The position numbers and the translations under genes are program-made. A stretch of DNA of 64,000 nucleotides from assembly GCA_934271235.1 (NCBI GenBank), contig CAKQQT010000002.1:116698-180697 (forward strand), given 5' to 3'. The stretch comes from an uncultured Clostridia bacterium (GTDB taxonomy: Bacteria > Bacillota > Clostridia > Peptostreptococcales > Anaerovoracaceae). Shown piece after piece: positions 25,225-33,996 of the stretch. How positions within the stretch are numbered: the first letter of the stretch is position 1; the number at the start of each line of letters is the position of its first letter. The notes beneath the pieces were generated by a model. That model was not told the origin of the DNA. It saw nothing but the letters and a program-made list of their open reading frames with translations, and made no database searches.

Positions 25225-25389
25225 TTATCTAACTTCAAAAGACAGGCAGTCGGTGCACTGCTCCTGCGTCGGATTAGCCTCGTGTGTTCCCACGGTGATG
25301 GCATCCAGAGAGCACAGGTTTTTGGTGTGCTCATGGTGCATGCACTGATCAACGGTGCAGCGGATCGTCTGATTACATCTGTTTTCCAT
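25225..25389 (-). CDS. DUF1540-family small Cys-rich protein
   Basis: A 54-residue protein, MENRCNQTIRCTVDQC at the start and ECTDC-like CTDCLSFEVR at the end. Six Cys (5, 11, 16, 26, 45, 48) in the pattern of DUF1540 proteins suggest metal binding. AGGAGGGATTCAAA precedes the ATG at 25389. Members are common in spore-forming Clostridia and short enough to be missed. A mother-cell promoter is visible upstream (25412-25441). Confidence 0.85.
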   Translation of the reverse strand: MENRCNQTIRCTVDQCMHHEHTKNLCSLDAITVGTHEANPTQEQCTDCLSFEVR

Positions 25390-25411
25390 TTTGAATCCCT
25401 CCTTTTCCTTA

Positions 25412-25441
25412 GTATTATGACCGAATCTTCACAAAATATTA
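25412..25441 (-). promoter_or_regulatory. Sigma-E/K-like promoter for the DUF1540 gene
   Basis: On the minus strand TAATATT (25441-25435), 15 bases, CATAATAC (25419-25412): the -35 fits KMATATW fully and the -10 is near CATACANT. Confidence 0.45.
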
Positions 25442-25453
25442 CGAAACCACGGC

Positions 25454-25482
25454 TTGTACTTTTGCAAAAAAAATGTTATAAT
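25454..25482 (+). promoter_or_regulatory. Sigma-A promoter ahead of the radC-mre region
   Basis: TTGTAC (25454-25459), 17-base spacer, perfect TATAAT (25477-25482). Confidence 0.78.
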
Positions 25483-25531
25483 TTTTAAGGTTTTAACCTC
25501 TTTCGCACTTTTTGCGAAGGGGACGGGGAAA

Positions 25532-25639
25532 ATGGATCAGACAGAAGATTCTTTCGGCGGCGCGATGCTGCTTTTCGGCGTGATCTTCGGCAGGAGCCGC
25601 AAAAAGGACCACGCGAAAAAGGAAGGAGCTTTTTCATGA
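25532..25639 (+). CDS. Possible 35-residue leader protein coupled to radC
   Basis: ATG at 25532 after GGGGACGGGG opens 35 codons (MDQTEDSFGGAMLLFGVIFG, then a basic KKDHAKK tail) that end in TGA overlapping the radC ATG (25636). A short hydrophobic stretch may bind membrane. It follows a strong promoter directly. No family is known, so it may only couple translation. Confidence 0.4.
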   Translation: MDQTEDSFGGAMLLFGVIFGRSRKKDHAKKEGAFS

Positions 25640-26313
25640 AGATCAAATCCATGCCCGAGGAGGAACGCCCGGTGGAAAAAGCCGTGCTCACAGGAGTTCA
25701 GACCCTGTCGAACGCGGAACTTCTGGCGGTGATCCTCGGCTCCGGGACCAAAGAAAAATCCGCGATCGGCTTAGCGGAAGATGTCCTCGCCAGAGACGCG
25801 GGCGGCATCGCCTATCTGGCAGAGTGCACCATACAGGAACTGATGAAGATCAGCGGCGTAGGACCGTTCAAAGCGGTTCGGATCCTGGCGTCCGTTGAAC
25901 TCGGCAAACGCATCGCGACCAGACCGAAGACCAAACGTCTGGCAGTCGATGACGCCGATAAGGTCGCAGACCTCTTTATGGAGGAGATGCGCTACAGCAA
26001 GCGGGAAACGTTCAAAGCCCTGCTGCTGAACGCAAAAGGCGAGATCATTTCCATCGAAACGGTTTCCGTGGGAGAACTGACTTCCACTTTGGTGCATCCG
26101 AGAGAAGTATTTCATCCGGCAGTGAAAAAAAGTGCTGCCGCGATTCTTTTTGTCCATAATCATCCGAGCGGGGACCCGACGCCCAGCGCCGAAGATTTCA
26201 AAACGACCAAAATGCTGGTCGAGTGCGGGAACCTTCTGCGCATCAAAGTCGTGGATCATCTGATCATCGGAGACGGACAGTATACCAGCATGCAGAGCCT
26301 GGGATGCATATGA
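25636..26313 (+). CDS. radC: RadC-family JAMM-domain protein
   Basis: 225 residues. An N-terminal UPF0758 helix-hairpin-helix region (LMKISGVGPFKAVRILASVELGKR) is followed by the MPN/JAMM metal site with HNHPSGDPTPSAED near residue 175. Despite its name, a repair role is not established for the family. The gene sits just before mreB, a conserved order in Bacillota (often with maf). GGAAGGAG precedes the start. Confidence 0.93.
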   Translation: MKIKSMPEEERPVEKAVLTGVQTLSNAELLAVILGSGTKEKSAIGLAEDVLARDAGGIAYLAECTIQELMKISGVGPFKAVRILASVELGKRIATRPKTKRLAVDDADKVADLFMEEMRYSKRETFKALLLNAKGEIISIETVSVGELTSTLVHPREVFHPAVKKSAAAILFVHNHPSGDPTPSAEDFKTTKMLVECGNLLRIKVVDHLIIGDGQYTSMQSLGCI

Positions 26314-26385
26314 GGGCACAGGCATATCCGCATTGCGGGAAAACAAGCGAAAAAATGATTGAGATAAAGCGGTGGAGGTATTAAA

Positions 26386-27441
26386 ATGTGCAGTTTATTC
26401 AAAGCGAAAGATATGGGAATTGACTTGGGGACAGCCAATACGTTGATCTTTGTCAAAGGCAGCGGGATCGTTCTGAACGAACCGTCGGTCATTGCGGTCA
26501 ACGATAAGGGCAAAACGCTGGCCGTCGGCTCGGAAGCAAAAGCGATGCTTGGCAAAGCGCCGGCCAATATCTCGGTCGTCAGACCGCTGCAGGACGGCGT
26601 TATTTCGGACTTTGACCGTACGGCAGATATGCTGAAAGCCTTTCTGGAAACTGCGCTGGCAGTCAAAAAGATCCGCAACTTCCGCGTTGTAGTCGGCGTA
26701 CCGAGCGGCGTCACCGAAGTCGAGAAACGAGCCGTGGAAGAGATCGTCAGACAGATGGGCGCGACCGAAGTCTTCATCTTGGAAGAACCGATGGCGGCGG
26801 CGATCGGCGCGGGTATGCCGGTCGACGGGACCACAGGCTGCATGATCGCCGATATCGGCGGCGGCACGTCGGACATTGCGATCATCGCTTTGGGCGGTAT
26901 TGTGGCAAGTACTTCCATTCGCCATGCCGGGGATAAAATGAACGAAGCGATCATACAATATATGAGAAAACGTCATGCGCTCCTGATCGGCGAACGTACC
27001 GCGGAGCAGCTCAAGATCAATATCGGCTGTGCCTGCATGGACGTGGATGACAACGGGAACGAAGTCATCCGGACGATGAACGCGAGAGGCAGGGACATTA
27101 TTTCCGGACTGCCGAAGACGCTCGAAGTCAACAATAAAGACATCATGATCGCGCTGCAGGAGTCGATGGACATTATCATAGACGGCGTCAAAGCAACGAT
27201 CGAAAAAGCGCCGCCTGAGATCGCGGCCGATATCGCGGAGCACGGCATGGTGCTTTCCGGCGGAGGCGGCATGATCTACAATCTGGACAAACTGATCAAA
27301 AAGAGGACCGATATGGATGTGACGGTCGCCGAAAACGCGTTTGAAGCCGTTGCGGTCGGAACGGGCATGAGCCTGGAAAATATTGAAAAATTAAAGGTCT
27401 ACGCTTCCAACGGCAAGAAAAAATACGACAGCAGACCGTAG
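26386..27441 (+). CDS. mreB: Rod shape-determining protein MreB
   Basis: Actin-like ATPase that organises cell-wall synthesis under the membrane. Phosphate 1 motif DMGIDLGTANTLIFVKG, phosphate 2 IADIGGGTSDIAII, and adenosine region LSGGGGMIYNLDKLI are all present. At 351 residues it is standard. It begins the mreB-mreC-mreD-PBP2-minD operon (28-base gap to mreC, overlaps after). TGGAGG precedes the ATG at 26386. Confidence 0.95.
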   Translation: MCSLFKAKDMGIDLGTANTLIFVKGSGIVLNEPSVIAVNDKGKTLAVGSEAKAMLGKAPANISVVRPLQDGVISDFDRTADMLKAFLETALAVKKIRNFRVVVGVPSGVTEVEKRAVEEIVRQMGATEVFILEEPMAAAIGAGMPVDGTTGCMIADIGGGTSDIAIIALGGIVASTSIRHAGDKMNEAIIQYMRKRHALLIGERTAEQLKINIGCACMDVDDNGNEVIRTMNARGRDIISGLPKTLEVNNKDIMIALQESMDIIIDGVKATIEKAPPEIAADIAEHGMVLSGGGGMIYNLDKLIKKRTDMDVTVAENAFEAVAVGTGMSLENIEKLKVYASNGKKKYDSRP

Positions 27442-27468
27442 AAGCGATAAAAAATAAGGGAAAGATTT

Positions 27469-28287
27469 ATGAGATGGATTCGAGAACATAAGTTAATAAC
27501 CGCTTTGCTGCTGGTCTTGCTGATCCTGCTGATGATCTTTGCAGTGTCTGTGATGGCCGGAGGAAAATTCGATTCCGCGACCTCTGTGGTGAACAGCGGC
27601 GTTTCAAAGGTATCCGGCGTCTTTTCCGGCGCGGGCAGCGCGGTGCGGAATACCGTCAAGGGGATTTTTTCCTACCGCAGCTTGGAACAGCAGCTGGAAG
27701 ACCTGCAAAGCGAAAACGCGTCGCTCAAACGGCAGCTCGCGGAAGAAAAGATGACACAGGAACAGCTGGACGAGCTGCAGGAGCTTTCCTCCGTGCTGAA
27801 CTACGACTATACGAAGAAAACTTTTGACATCGTATCCTGCGACGTGATCTCCATGGATGGTTCCAACTGGACGAACCTGTTCACGATCAACTGCGGGACC
27901 GAAAGCGGTATCAAGGTCGGAGACGCCGTGGTAAACGGCACCGGATTGATCGGCAAAGTCGAAGAGACCGGAGAAGGCTGGTCGAAGGTCATGGCGCTGA
28001 TCGACGAAGGCAGCAAGGTCAGCTTCAAACTGGCGCGTGACCGGAAACAGCTGGGAGTCGTTGCGGGAAATTCCAAGGGCTCCGTCAGCGGGTACATGAT
28101 CGACGGCGAGTCGCTGGTATCCGAGGGGGATGTGATCATCACTTCCGGACTCGGAACCTATCCGGAGGGATTGGAGATCGGCAGCGTCAAGAGCGTGACA
28201 TACAACAGTAACACGCTGCTCAAGGAGATCACAGTGGAGCTGGCAGTGAACTTTAAGAGTTTGGATAAGGTCGCGGTGATATTATGA
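27469..28287 (+). CDS. mreC: Rod shape-determining protein MreC
   Basis: 272 residues: a membrane helix (about 10-30), a coiled coil (LEQQLEDLQSENASLKRQLAEEK, residues 64-90) and the beta-rich domain (VNGTGLIGKVEETGEGWSKVMALID, GDVIITSGLGTYPEGLEIG). It links MreB to PBP2 and RodA outside the membrane. The stop overlaps mreD by four bases. Confidence 0.94.
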   Translation: MRWIREHKLITALLLVLLILLMIFAVSVMAGGKFDSATSVVNSGVSKVSGVFSGAGSAVRNTVKGIFSYRSLEQQLEDLQSENASLKRQLAEEKMTQEQLDELQELSSVLNYDYTKKTFDIVSCDVISMDGSNWTNLFTINCGTESGIKVGDAVVNGTGLIGKVEETGEGWSKVMALIDEGSKVSFKLARDRKQLGVVAGNSKGSVSGYMIDGESLVSEGDVIITSGLGTYPEGLEIGSVKSVTYNSNTLLKEITVELAVNFKSLDKVAVIL

Positions 28288-28784
28288 AGTACTGGAAAAC
28301 AGGTATATTCTTTCTGGTCGCTTTCTGCATACAGACCTCTCTGCTCAATCTGATCCGCATCGCGGGGTATACGCCGAATCTCCTGCTTTGTCTGGTGGTC
28401 GTGTTTTCCTTTTTGTATGAGGAACAGATCTGCGGACTTTTGTACGGGGCGTTCTTTGGCGTGCTGTATGATATCTGCTTCTCGGAAGTCGTGGGACCGA
28501 TGCCGATCGCGCTGGTCTTGGTTGCGCTGATCATTCTTGCCCTGCGGGAATACGCGAATGTCGAGAATATCATGAACATGTGGATCGTATCGCTGATCTC
28601 CATCATCCTGTATTATGTGCTGAACTGGGGACTCAAGCATCTGGCAGGCAATCCGATCGGGATCGTGTACGTGTTAAAAACACTGCCTTGGATCACCCTG
28701 TACTCCCTTTTGATCATCACGGTGCTTTATCTGATCCTGATCAGAAAAACCGTAAAACATCGTAAAGACAGGTATTTCAGATGA
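28284..28784 (+). CDS. mreD: Rod shape-determining protein MreD
   Basis: 166 residues with five to six membrane segments, typical of MreD; GLLYGAFFGVLYDICFSEVVGP is the family signature. It overlaps mreC at its start (ATGA) and the PBP2 gene at its end. Confidence 0.9.
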   Translation: MKYWKTGIFFLVAFCIQTSLLNLIRIAGYTPNLLLCLVVVFSFLYEEQICGLLYGAFFGVLYDICFSEVVGPMPIALVLVALIILALREYANVENIMNMWIVSLISIILYYVLNWGLKHLAGNPIGIVYVLKTLPWITLYSLLIITVLYLILIRKTVKHRKDRYFR

Positions 28785-31606
28785 ATAAAAAATTTATGAA
28801 TTCCAGGTATTATCAGGTTATTATCTTCGTGGTTGTCCTTATGCTGATCCTCTGCATAAGGCTTTTTGTGCTGACCGTCGTACAGGAAGAACGGTGGGCG
28901 GAGGCCGCGACCAACCAGAATACCAAGGAAGTCCTGCTTTCGGCGCCGCGCGGGGAGATCCTGGATCGCTACGGCAGAACGCTGGCGGGCAATAAACAGA
29001 TCTTTACCGTAACCTTTAACGCCAGCGGACTTTCCACCGAGCAGATCAACGAATCCGCTTACCGAACGATACGCTTGCTGGAAAAAAACGGCGATACCTA
29101 CGTCGATAATTTTCCGATCAAGATCTCAAAAAGCGGAAGGTTTTACTATACCTATGACAGCAATAAGAAAAAATGGCTCAAAGGGCTGGGCCTTTCCAAG
29201 AACGCTACGGCAGAGCAAGCGTTTGAAAAACTGCGCGCCAAATATGAGATCGATCCGGAACTGGATCGTTTTGAAGCCATGGATGAGCTGCAGAATAAAC
29301 ACGGAGTATGGCCGCCGATCAACGTGCGGAGTATGACCTTTACCTATGATACGAAAAAGGAAGCATTCATCAGCAAGTACGGACTCAGCATCAAAGAAAC
29401 CGACGCCGACGGCAATGTGACAAAGCGTACGGATCTGACCGCCAAAGAGGCGTTTGCCGCGCTGCGTGAAAAGTACAAGCTGGATGTCGACGCGGATAAA
29501 AAGACGATCCCGGAAGATGAACGGCTCTCAAACCGAGAGGCGCGAAAGATCTTTGTCGTGCGGGAAGAGATCAAAAATATCGAATTCAATAAATATCGTT
29601 CCAGCACGATCGCTTCGGACGTCTGTGATCAGACGGTTGCTTATATCGAGGAAATGGGCAGCGAGCTCAAGGGTATGGAGATCGCGTCCGAAACCGTGCG
29701 GACCTATCCGAATAAGAACCTGGCTTCGCACATCCTCGGCTACATGGGCAGCATTTCCGACAGTCAGTATGACACCTATGTCAAGGAACGCGGCTACAGC
29801 AGCGATGATCTGATCGGCAAGGACGGCATCGAGGCTTCGATGGAGAGCACGCTGCGCGGCAGCGACGGTATCCGGACCATTCTGGTCAACAGTTCCGGTG
29901 ACTATATCGAAACGCTGGGCGAGACTGAGCCGGTCGCCGGACAGAATATTTATCTGACGATCGACGCCGATCTGCAGAAGACGGCAGAGAACACGCTGGA
30001 ACGCGCCATCAAGGCCGTGCAGACCGGAAGCATTTTTAAGAGCAAGTACGGCAATAAATCCATGCGCAAATATGCGAACTGCGGTTCCGGCGCTGTGGTA
30101 GCCATCGACGTCAAGACCAGCGAGATCCTGGCCATGGCAAGCTACCCGGACTATGACCCGAACATTTTCGCGGAGGGCATTTCCACCAAAGATTGGGCAT
30201 CGGTACAGAGCACGAATCCGCGCGATTCGCTGGCGCCGACGCCGCTGTACAGCATCGCGACCCGTACCGCGGTACAGCCGGGTTCTACGTTCAAGCCGGT
30301 CACGGCGGTCGCGGCGCTCAAAGCCGGACTGGACCCGAACCGCCGCATCTATGACGGCAGATACATTGAAATGGGCGGTCATAAGTTCGGCTGCAGCAAC
30401 TACAACAACGGATTGGGGTCCCATGGCTACCAGACACTGGCACAGGGCATCCAGAATTCCTGTAACTATTACTTCTACTGCATCGGTACCGGCATTGACT
30501 GGAATACCAGCAGCAAGACGAGTCTGGGCTATGATCTCACCGTCGATGATATCATGAAAGTCGCCTCCGAATTCGGATTGGGCGAAAAGACCGGCATCGA
30601 GCTTTATGAAACGACCACGCCGCTGGCTTCCAAGGAACGCAAGATGAGCGGCATGAAAAGCTCCCTGTGGAGCCATCTGTACTACAACAGCACCAAATAC
30701 TGGCCGAAGTCGACCTATAACGACGAAGAAAAACTGCGCGCCGAGATCGATACCATCACCGGTTGGATCGAGGAAAACCCGTCCAGAGGCGAGATCATCA
30801 ACCGTGTCAAGGCACAGACGACCGTCAGGGCTTCGCAGGTGGAAACTCTGACAGATGTCTGCAAATATTCCTATTTTGAACAGGCAAAATGGACAGTCGG
30901 CGATGAATTCAACATCGCCATCGGACAAGGCGACAACGCCTATACCCCGCTGCAGATGGCAAGCTATGTAGCGACCTTGGGCAACGGCGGCAAAAAAAAT
31001 CAGGTCTCCATCATCAAAGGCATCGAGGGCGAGGGGCAGCGCAAAGCCGCGAAAGCCTCGCAGATCGACGTTTCGCAGAGCGATCTTGACCATGTTCTGG
31101 AAGGCATGCGGCTGGTAACGAAGCGAGGTACACTGGCAGGTACGTTCGGCAGCTTTCCGATCGAAGTTGCCGGCAAGACCGGTACTGCGCAGCGCGACGG
31201 CTATATCAACCCGAAGGATGAGGTCGCCTATGTAAAGAGCCATCTCGGCAGCATCGCACCGGGCATCTCCTGGACGCAGGTTGAAAACATGATGGCCAAG
31301 ATGATGAAAGAGGATCCGGAAAAATATCCGACCCAAAACGATACGGTGGATGAAGCGCTGATCAAAGTCAGCAATAAAAAAGTCACCTACGCGAAGATCA
31401 ATCAGTATAAGGATACTTACGATCACTTTGCTTGGACGATCACGCTCGCGCCTGCGGACGATCCGAAGATCGCGGTCGTCGTTCTGCTGGTGCAGGGTGG
31501 TGTTTCTTTCAACGCCGCGCCGGTAGCCAGAGAAATCATCGGGGATTATCTGCAAGTCGACACTACGACCAAGACACTGGATTTTTCGACGAAAATGAAC
31601 GGATAA
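28781..31606 (+). CDS. Elongasome penicillin-binding protein 2, unusually long
   Basis: The transpeptidase partner of RodA, 941 residues, against about 600-700 for most PBP2. One membrane helix (12-31) and APRGEILDRYGRTLAGN mark the N-terminus. The active site is Ser502 (PGSTFKP), then SCN (IQNSCNYYF) and KTGTAQ (Lys799). Extra length lies in a charged insertion of about 170 residues (100-265) that contains two similar blocks (EQAFEKLRAKYEIDPE and KEAFAALREKYKLDVD), and in two insertions inside the catalytic domain. The overlap with mreD supports the start at 28781. Confidence 0.92.
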   Translation: MNKKFMNSRYYQVIIFVVVLMLILCIRLFVLTVVQEERWAEAATNQNTKEVLLSAPRGEILDRYGRTLAGNKQIFTVTFNASGLSTEQINESAYRTIRLLEKNGDTYVDNFPIKISKSGRFYYTYDSNKKKWLKGLGLSKNATAEQAFEKLRAKYEIDPELDRFEAMDELQNKHGVWPPINVRSMTFTYDTKKEAFISKYGLSIKETDADGNVTKRTDLTAKEAFAALREKYKLDVDADKKTIPEDERLSNREARKIFVVREEIKNIEFNKYRSSTIASDVCDQTVAYIEEMGSELKGMEIASETVRTYPNKNLASHILGYMGSISDSQYDTYVKERGYSSDDLIGKDGIEASMESTLRGSDGIRTILVNSSGDYIETLGETEPVAGQNIYLTIDADLQKTAENTLERAIKAVQTGSIFKSKYGNKSMRKYANCGSGAVVAIDVKTSEILAMASYPDYDPNIFAEGISTKDWASVQSTNPRDSLAPTPLYSIATRTAVQPGSTFKPVTAVAALKAGLDPNRRIYDGRYIEMGGHKFGCSNYNNGLGSHGYQTLAQGIQNSCNYYFYCIGTGIDWNTSSKTSLGYDLTVDDIMKVASEFGLGEKTGIELYETTTPLASKERKMSGMKSSLWSHLYYNSTKYWPKSTYNDEEKLRAEIDTITGWIEENPSRGEIINRVKAQTTVRASQVETLTDVCKYSYFEQAKWTVGDEFNIAIGQGDNAYTPLQMASYVATLGNGGKKNQVSIIKGIEGEGQRKAAKASQIDVSQSDLDHVLEGMRLVTKRGTLAGTFGSFPIEVAGKTGTAQRDGYINPKDEVAYVKSHLGSIAPGISWTQVENMMAKMMKEDPEKYPTQNDTVDEALIKVSNKKVTYAKINQYKDTYDHFAWTITLAPADDPKIAVVVLLVQGGVSFNAAPVAREIIGDYLQVDTTTKTLDFSTKMNG

Positions 31607-31673
31607 GTGTCGGAGCACGCGGCCGGAAACGGTCGGCACAATCAGAAATTTACGAAAGAAGGAAGGAGGAGCC

Positions 31674-32399
31674 ATGGGAACATCAATCGTCATCGCCTCG
31701 GGAAAAGGCGGAACCGGCAAGACCATGGTTTCGGCCAATCTGGGAGCAACGCTCTCCCGGCTTGGTCACCAAGTTATCGTCATAGATATGGATACCGGTC
31801 TTCGGAATCTGGACCTGTATCTGGGATTGGAAAATAATGTTGTATATGATGTCAACGATGTGATGCACGGCGTATGCAGGATCAAGCAGGCCATCATCCG
31901 GGATAAGAGCTTCCCGGGGCTGAGCTTTATGGCAGCCTCGCCGAAACGTTCCGACGGGGAGATCACGCCGCTGCACATGAAGGTCTTGTGCGACAAGCTG
32001 AAGGAAATGTTTGATTTTGTGATCATCGACGCGCCTGCGGGCATGAATGATGACCTGCTGGTTTCCATCGGCGGGGCAGATCATATCATCCTGATCATCA
32101 ATCCGGAGATCGCGTCCATGCGGGACGGAGAAATGGTGACCGCGTTCCTGCGGGAAAACGGCGGAAATTATCAGGTACATTATCTGATCAACAAGATGAA
32201 CCTGAAACTGATGCGCGCAGGACTCGCGCCATCCATGGAAGAAGTCACGCGCGGCATCCGGGGGCAGGTCCTGGGCCTGATCCCTTACGATGAAAACATA
32301 CATATTTCCACCAATCTCGGCGTTCCGATCGCATTCATGCCGGAAAGCCCGATCGCGCAGAACTTCCAACGCATCGCCGAACGCGTAGAGGAACTGTAA
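31674..32399 (+). CDS. minD: MinD-like septum-site ATPase without C-terminal membrane helix
   Basis: 241 residues. Deviant Walker A is SGKGGTGKT (9-17), then VIDMDTGLRNLDLYLGLENNVVYDVNDVMHG, the MinD signature, and VIIDAPAGMND. It ends at RIAERVEEL, about 25 residues earlier than usual, so the amphipathic membrane-targeting helix of MinD is missing. MinC and MinE genes, normally adjacent, are absent from this operon. The gene follows PBP2 by 67 bases with GAAGGAGGAG before the ATG. Confidence 0.87.
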   Translation: MGTSIVIASGKGGTGKTMVSANLGATLSRLGHQVIVIDMDTGLRNLDLYLGLENNVVYDVNDVMHGVCRIKQAIIRDKSFPGLSFMAASPKRSDGEITPLHMKVLCDKLKEMFDFVIIDAPAGMNDDLLVSIGGADHIILIINPEIASMRDGEMVTAFLRENGGNYQVHYLINKMNLKLMRAGLAPSMEEVTRGIRGQVLGLIPYDENIHISTNLGVPIAFMPESPIAQNFQRIAERVEEL

Positions 32400-32449
32400 C
32401 GCGATGTCAAAGCGGACAAATGGATCAATCGCATCCCTTTAACTGATCG

Positions 32450-32489
32450 ACGCAAGGTTTTTCAATTTTCGAAAGAGCCTTGCGTTTTT
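32450..32489 (+). terminator. Terminator after minD
   Basis: ACGCAAGG (32450-32457) pairs with CCTTGCGT (32478-32485), followed by a T run. The 300-base gap to rodA holds two terminators and a repeat but no gene. Confidence 0.82.
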
Positions 32490-32592
32490 GATTGCGGCTT
32501 TTTACCGTAAAATGAGCTGTCACTTCCCGGGCCGCGCCTTGTGGAGCGATGCCGTCCGATGCAGACAGCGCGCAGCGCGGCGCACACAAAAA

Positions 32593-32636
32593 GACTTCCT
32601 CGCTTGGCGGGCAGCCGTACGAAAGAAGCCTTTTTT
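32593..32636. terminator. Terminator of rodA, usable in both directions
   Basis: GACTTC (32593-32598) pairs with GAAGCC (32625-32630, one G-U type pair), with T runs on both strands (TTTTTT at 32631-32636 on plus, TTTTTG on minus). Confidence 0.55.
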
Positions 32637-32650
32637 ACGCAAACGCAGAA

Positions 32651-32717
32651 AGTAATCGCTCCCGCACCGCGGCTAGAAATTGATCGCTTCCGCACCTCGG
32701 CTAGAAATTGATCGCTT
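32651..32717. repeat. 28-bp tandem repeat over the end of rodA
   Basis: GGCTAGAAATTGATCGCTT occurs at 32671-32689 and again 28 bases on at 32699-32717. A partial third unit (TAATCGCTCCCGCACCGC) precedes. The second copy includes the rodA stop codon and last four codons, so the gene end was duplicated outwards. Confidence 0.8.
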
Positions 32718-33807
32718 TGCTGTTGACGCCGACGTTGACGATGATACCGACGGAGATCATGCTGGCGATCACGGAGGTGCCGCCGCCGGAAAGGAACGGC
32801 AGCGTGATGCCGGTAACCGGCATCAGACCCATGGTCATGGCGATGTTTTCAAATACCTGGAACAGGAACATGCCCAGAAAACCAATGACGATCAGGGCAC
32901 CGTACAAGTCGACGGAATCACGGATGATCTTGGTGAAACGGATCAGCAGGAACGCGTAGATCAGGATCGCGACGGTCCCGCCGAGAAAACCGAGTTCCTC
33001 CACGACGACGGAAAAGATGAAGTCCGACTGCTGGACCGGGATAAAGTCCAGACTCTTCTGGGTACCCTGAAAGAGGCCTTTTCCGAAGAATCCGCCCGAA
33101 CCCATGGCCACCTTGGACTGCCATACCTGATAGTTGCCGGACAGGCTGAGGTTGTCCGGATGGAGGAACGCTTCGATACGCTCTTTCTGGTAATCATCCA
33201 GGAACTTATAGATGATCGGCACCGCGGCAAGGCATGCCAGCGCGCACTGGAAGAAGAGCTTGTAGTCGATGCCGGCGAAGAACACCATGAAGATCCACAT
33301 GACGATGTAGACCAGCGCGCTTCCCAGGTCTTCCTTGAGGACGATGGCAATGATCGGAGCCGCCACGAGGAACGCCTTGAACACACCGGTGAACTTATTC
33401 AGTTCTTCGCGATGTTCGGACAGGTAACCCGCCATGATCAGCACGAAGAGGATCTTGACGAATTCCGACGGTTGCAGTGTAGTGATGCCGAGGTTGATCC
33501 ACGCGCGGGAACCGTAGTTTTCCTGGCCCAGTCCCGGGATGTAAACCGTGAGCAGGAACAGGACCGCGCCCGCGTAGAGGAATTTTTCCAGACCGATAAA
33601 GAAACGGTAGTCCAGATTCTGGATGAACAGCAGGATGCCGAAGCCCAGGATATAGGCGATCGCTTGGATCAGGACCGGCCTTGCCAGCACGAAGCCGCCG
33701 TCGTAAACCGTGCTTTCCAGCATGGTCAAACTCAGAATACCCAGTAAACCTACACAGATCAAGATATATTTGTCAATATTCACCAAAGGATTAAAAAATT
33801 TGTTCAT
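32701..33807 (-). CDS. rodA: RodA-type SEDS peptidoglycan glycosyltransferase
   Basis: 368 residues with about ten membrane segments. SEDS marks include the segment after the fourth helix, GSRAWINLGITTLQPSEFVKI, the catalytic-loop region KVAMGSGGFFGKGLFQGTQ, and MGLMPVTGITLPFLSGGGTS near the C-terminus. It works with PBP2 and MreBCD. I chose ATG 33807 (MNKFFNPLVNIDKY); the in-frame start at 33849 would place it at the transcription start. It is convergent with minD and divergent from rny. Confidence 0.93.
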   Translation of the reverse strand: MNKFFNPLVNIDKYILICVGLLGILSLTMLESTVYDGGFVLARPVLIQAIAYILGFGILLFIQNLDYRFFIGLEKFLYAGAVLFLLTVYIPGLGQENYGSRAWINLGITTLQPSEFVKILFVLIMAGYLSEHREELNKFTGVFKAFLVAAPIIAIVLKEDLGSALVYIVMWIFMVFFAGIDYKLFFQCALACLAAVPIIYKFLDDYQKERIEAFLHPDNLSLSGNYQVWQSKVAMGSGGFFGKGLFQGTQKSLDFIPVQQSDFIFSVVVEELGFLGGTVAILIYAFLLIRFTKIIRDSVDLYGALIVIGFLGMFLFQVFENIAMTMGLMPVTGITLPFLSGGGTSVIASMISVGIIVNVGVNSKAINF

Positions 33808-33847
33808 TACTTGCCTTTCTACTCCTTGACATTTTGTTGCCTCAAAC

Positions 33848-33877
33848 ATTATAATATATATTGTATGGATATATCAA
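33848..33877 (-). promoter_or_regulatory. Sigma-A promoter for rodA
   Basis: On the minus strand TTGATA (33877-33872), 18-base spacer, TATAAT (33853-33848), about 40 bases ahead of the start. Confidence 0.75.
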
Positions 33878-33911
33878 GATTTAATTATGTAATGCATTTT
33901 GATTTATAAAT

Positions 33912-33933
33912 TTTCATGCAAACTTTCATGCAA
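33912..33933. repeat. Short direct repeat before rny
   Basis: TTTCATGCAA at 33912-33921 and 33924-33933, 12 bases apart, upstream of the rny start; may be an operator. Confidence 0.4.
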
Positions 33934-33996
33934 TCATATTGTAAACGATAAATAGAAAAATGAAAAGAAAAAACTGAATAAGAGGGAGGTGCTGCA

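Noticed and set aside
24982..25488. Plus-strand open frame of 168 codons
   Set aside because: It runs antisense to the DUF1540 gene and through terminators and repeats; no start signal or domain.
29528..31738. Minus-strand open frame of 736 codons
   Set aside because: It is antisense to the PBP2 gene; the composition is His/Arg/Asp-rich with no domain, typical of a shadow frame of a GC-rich gene.
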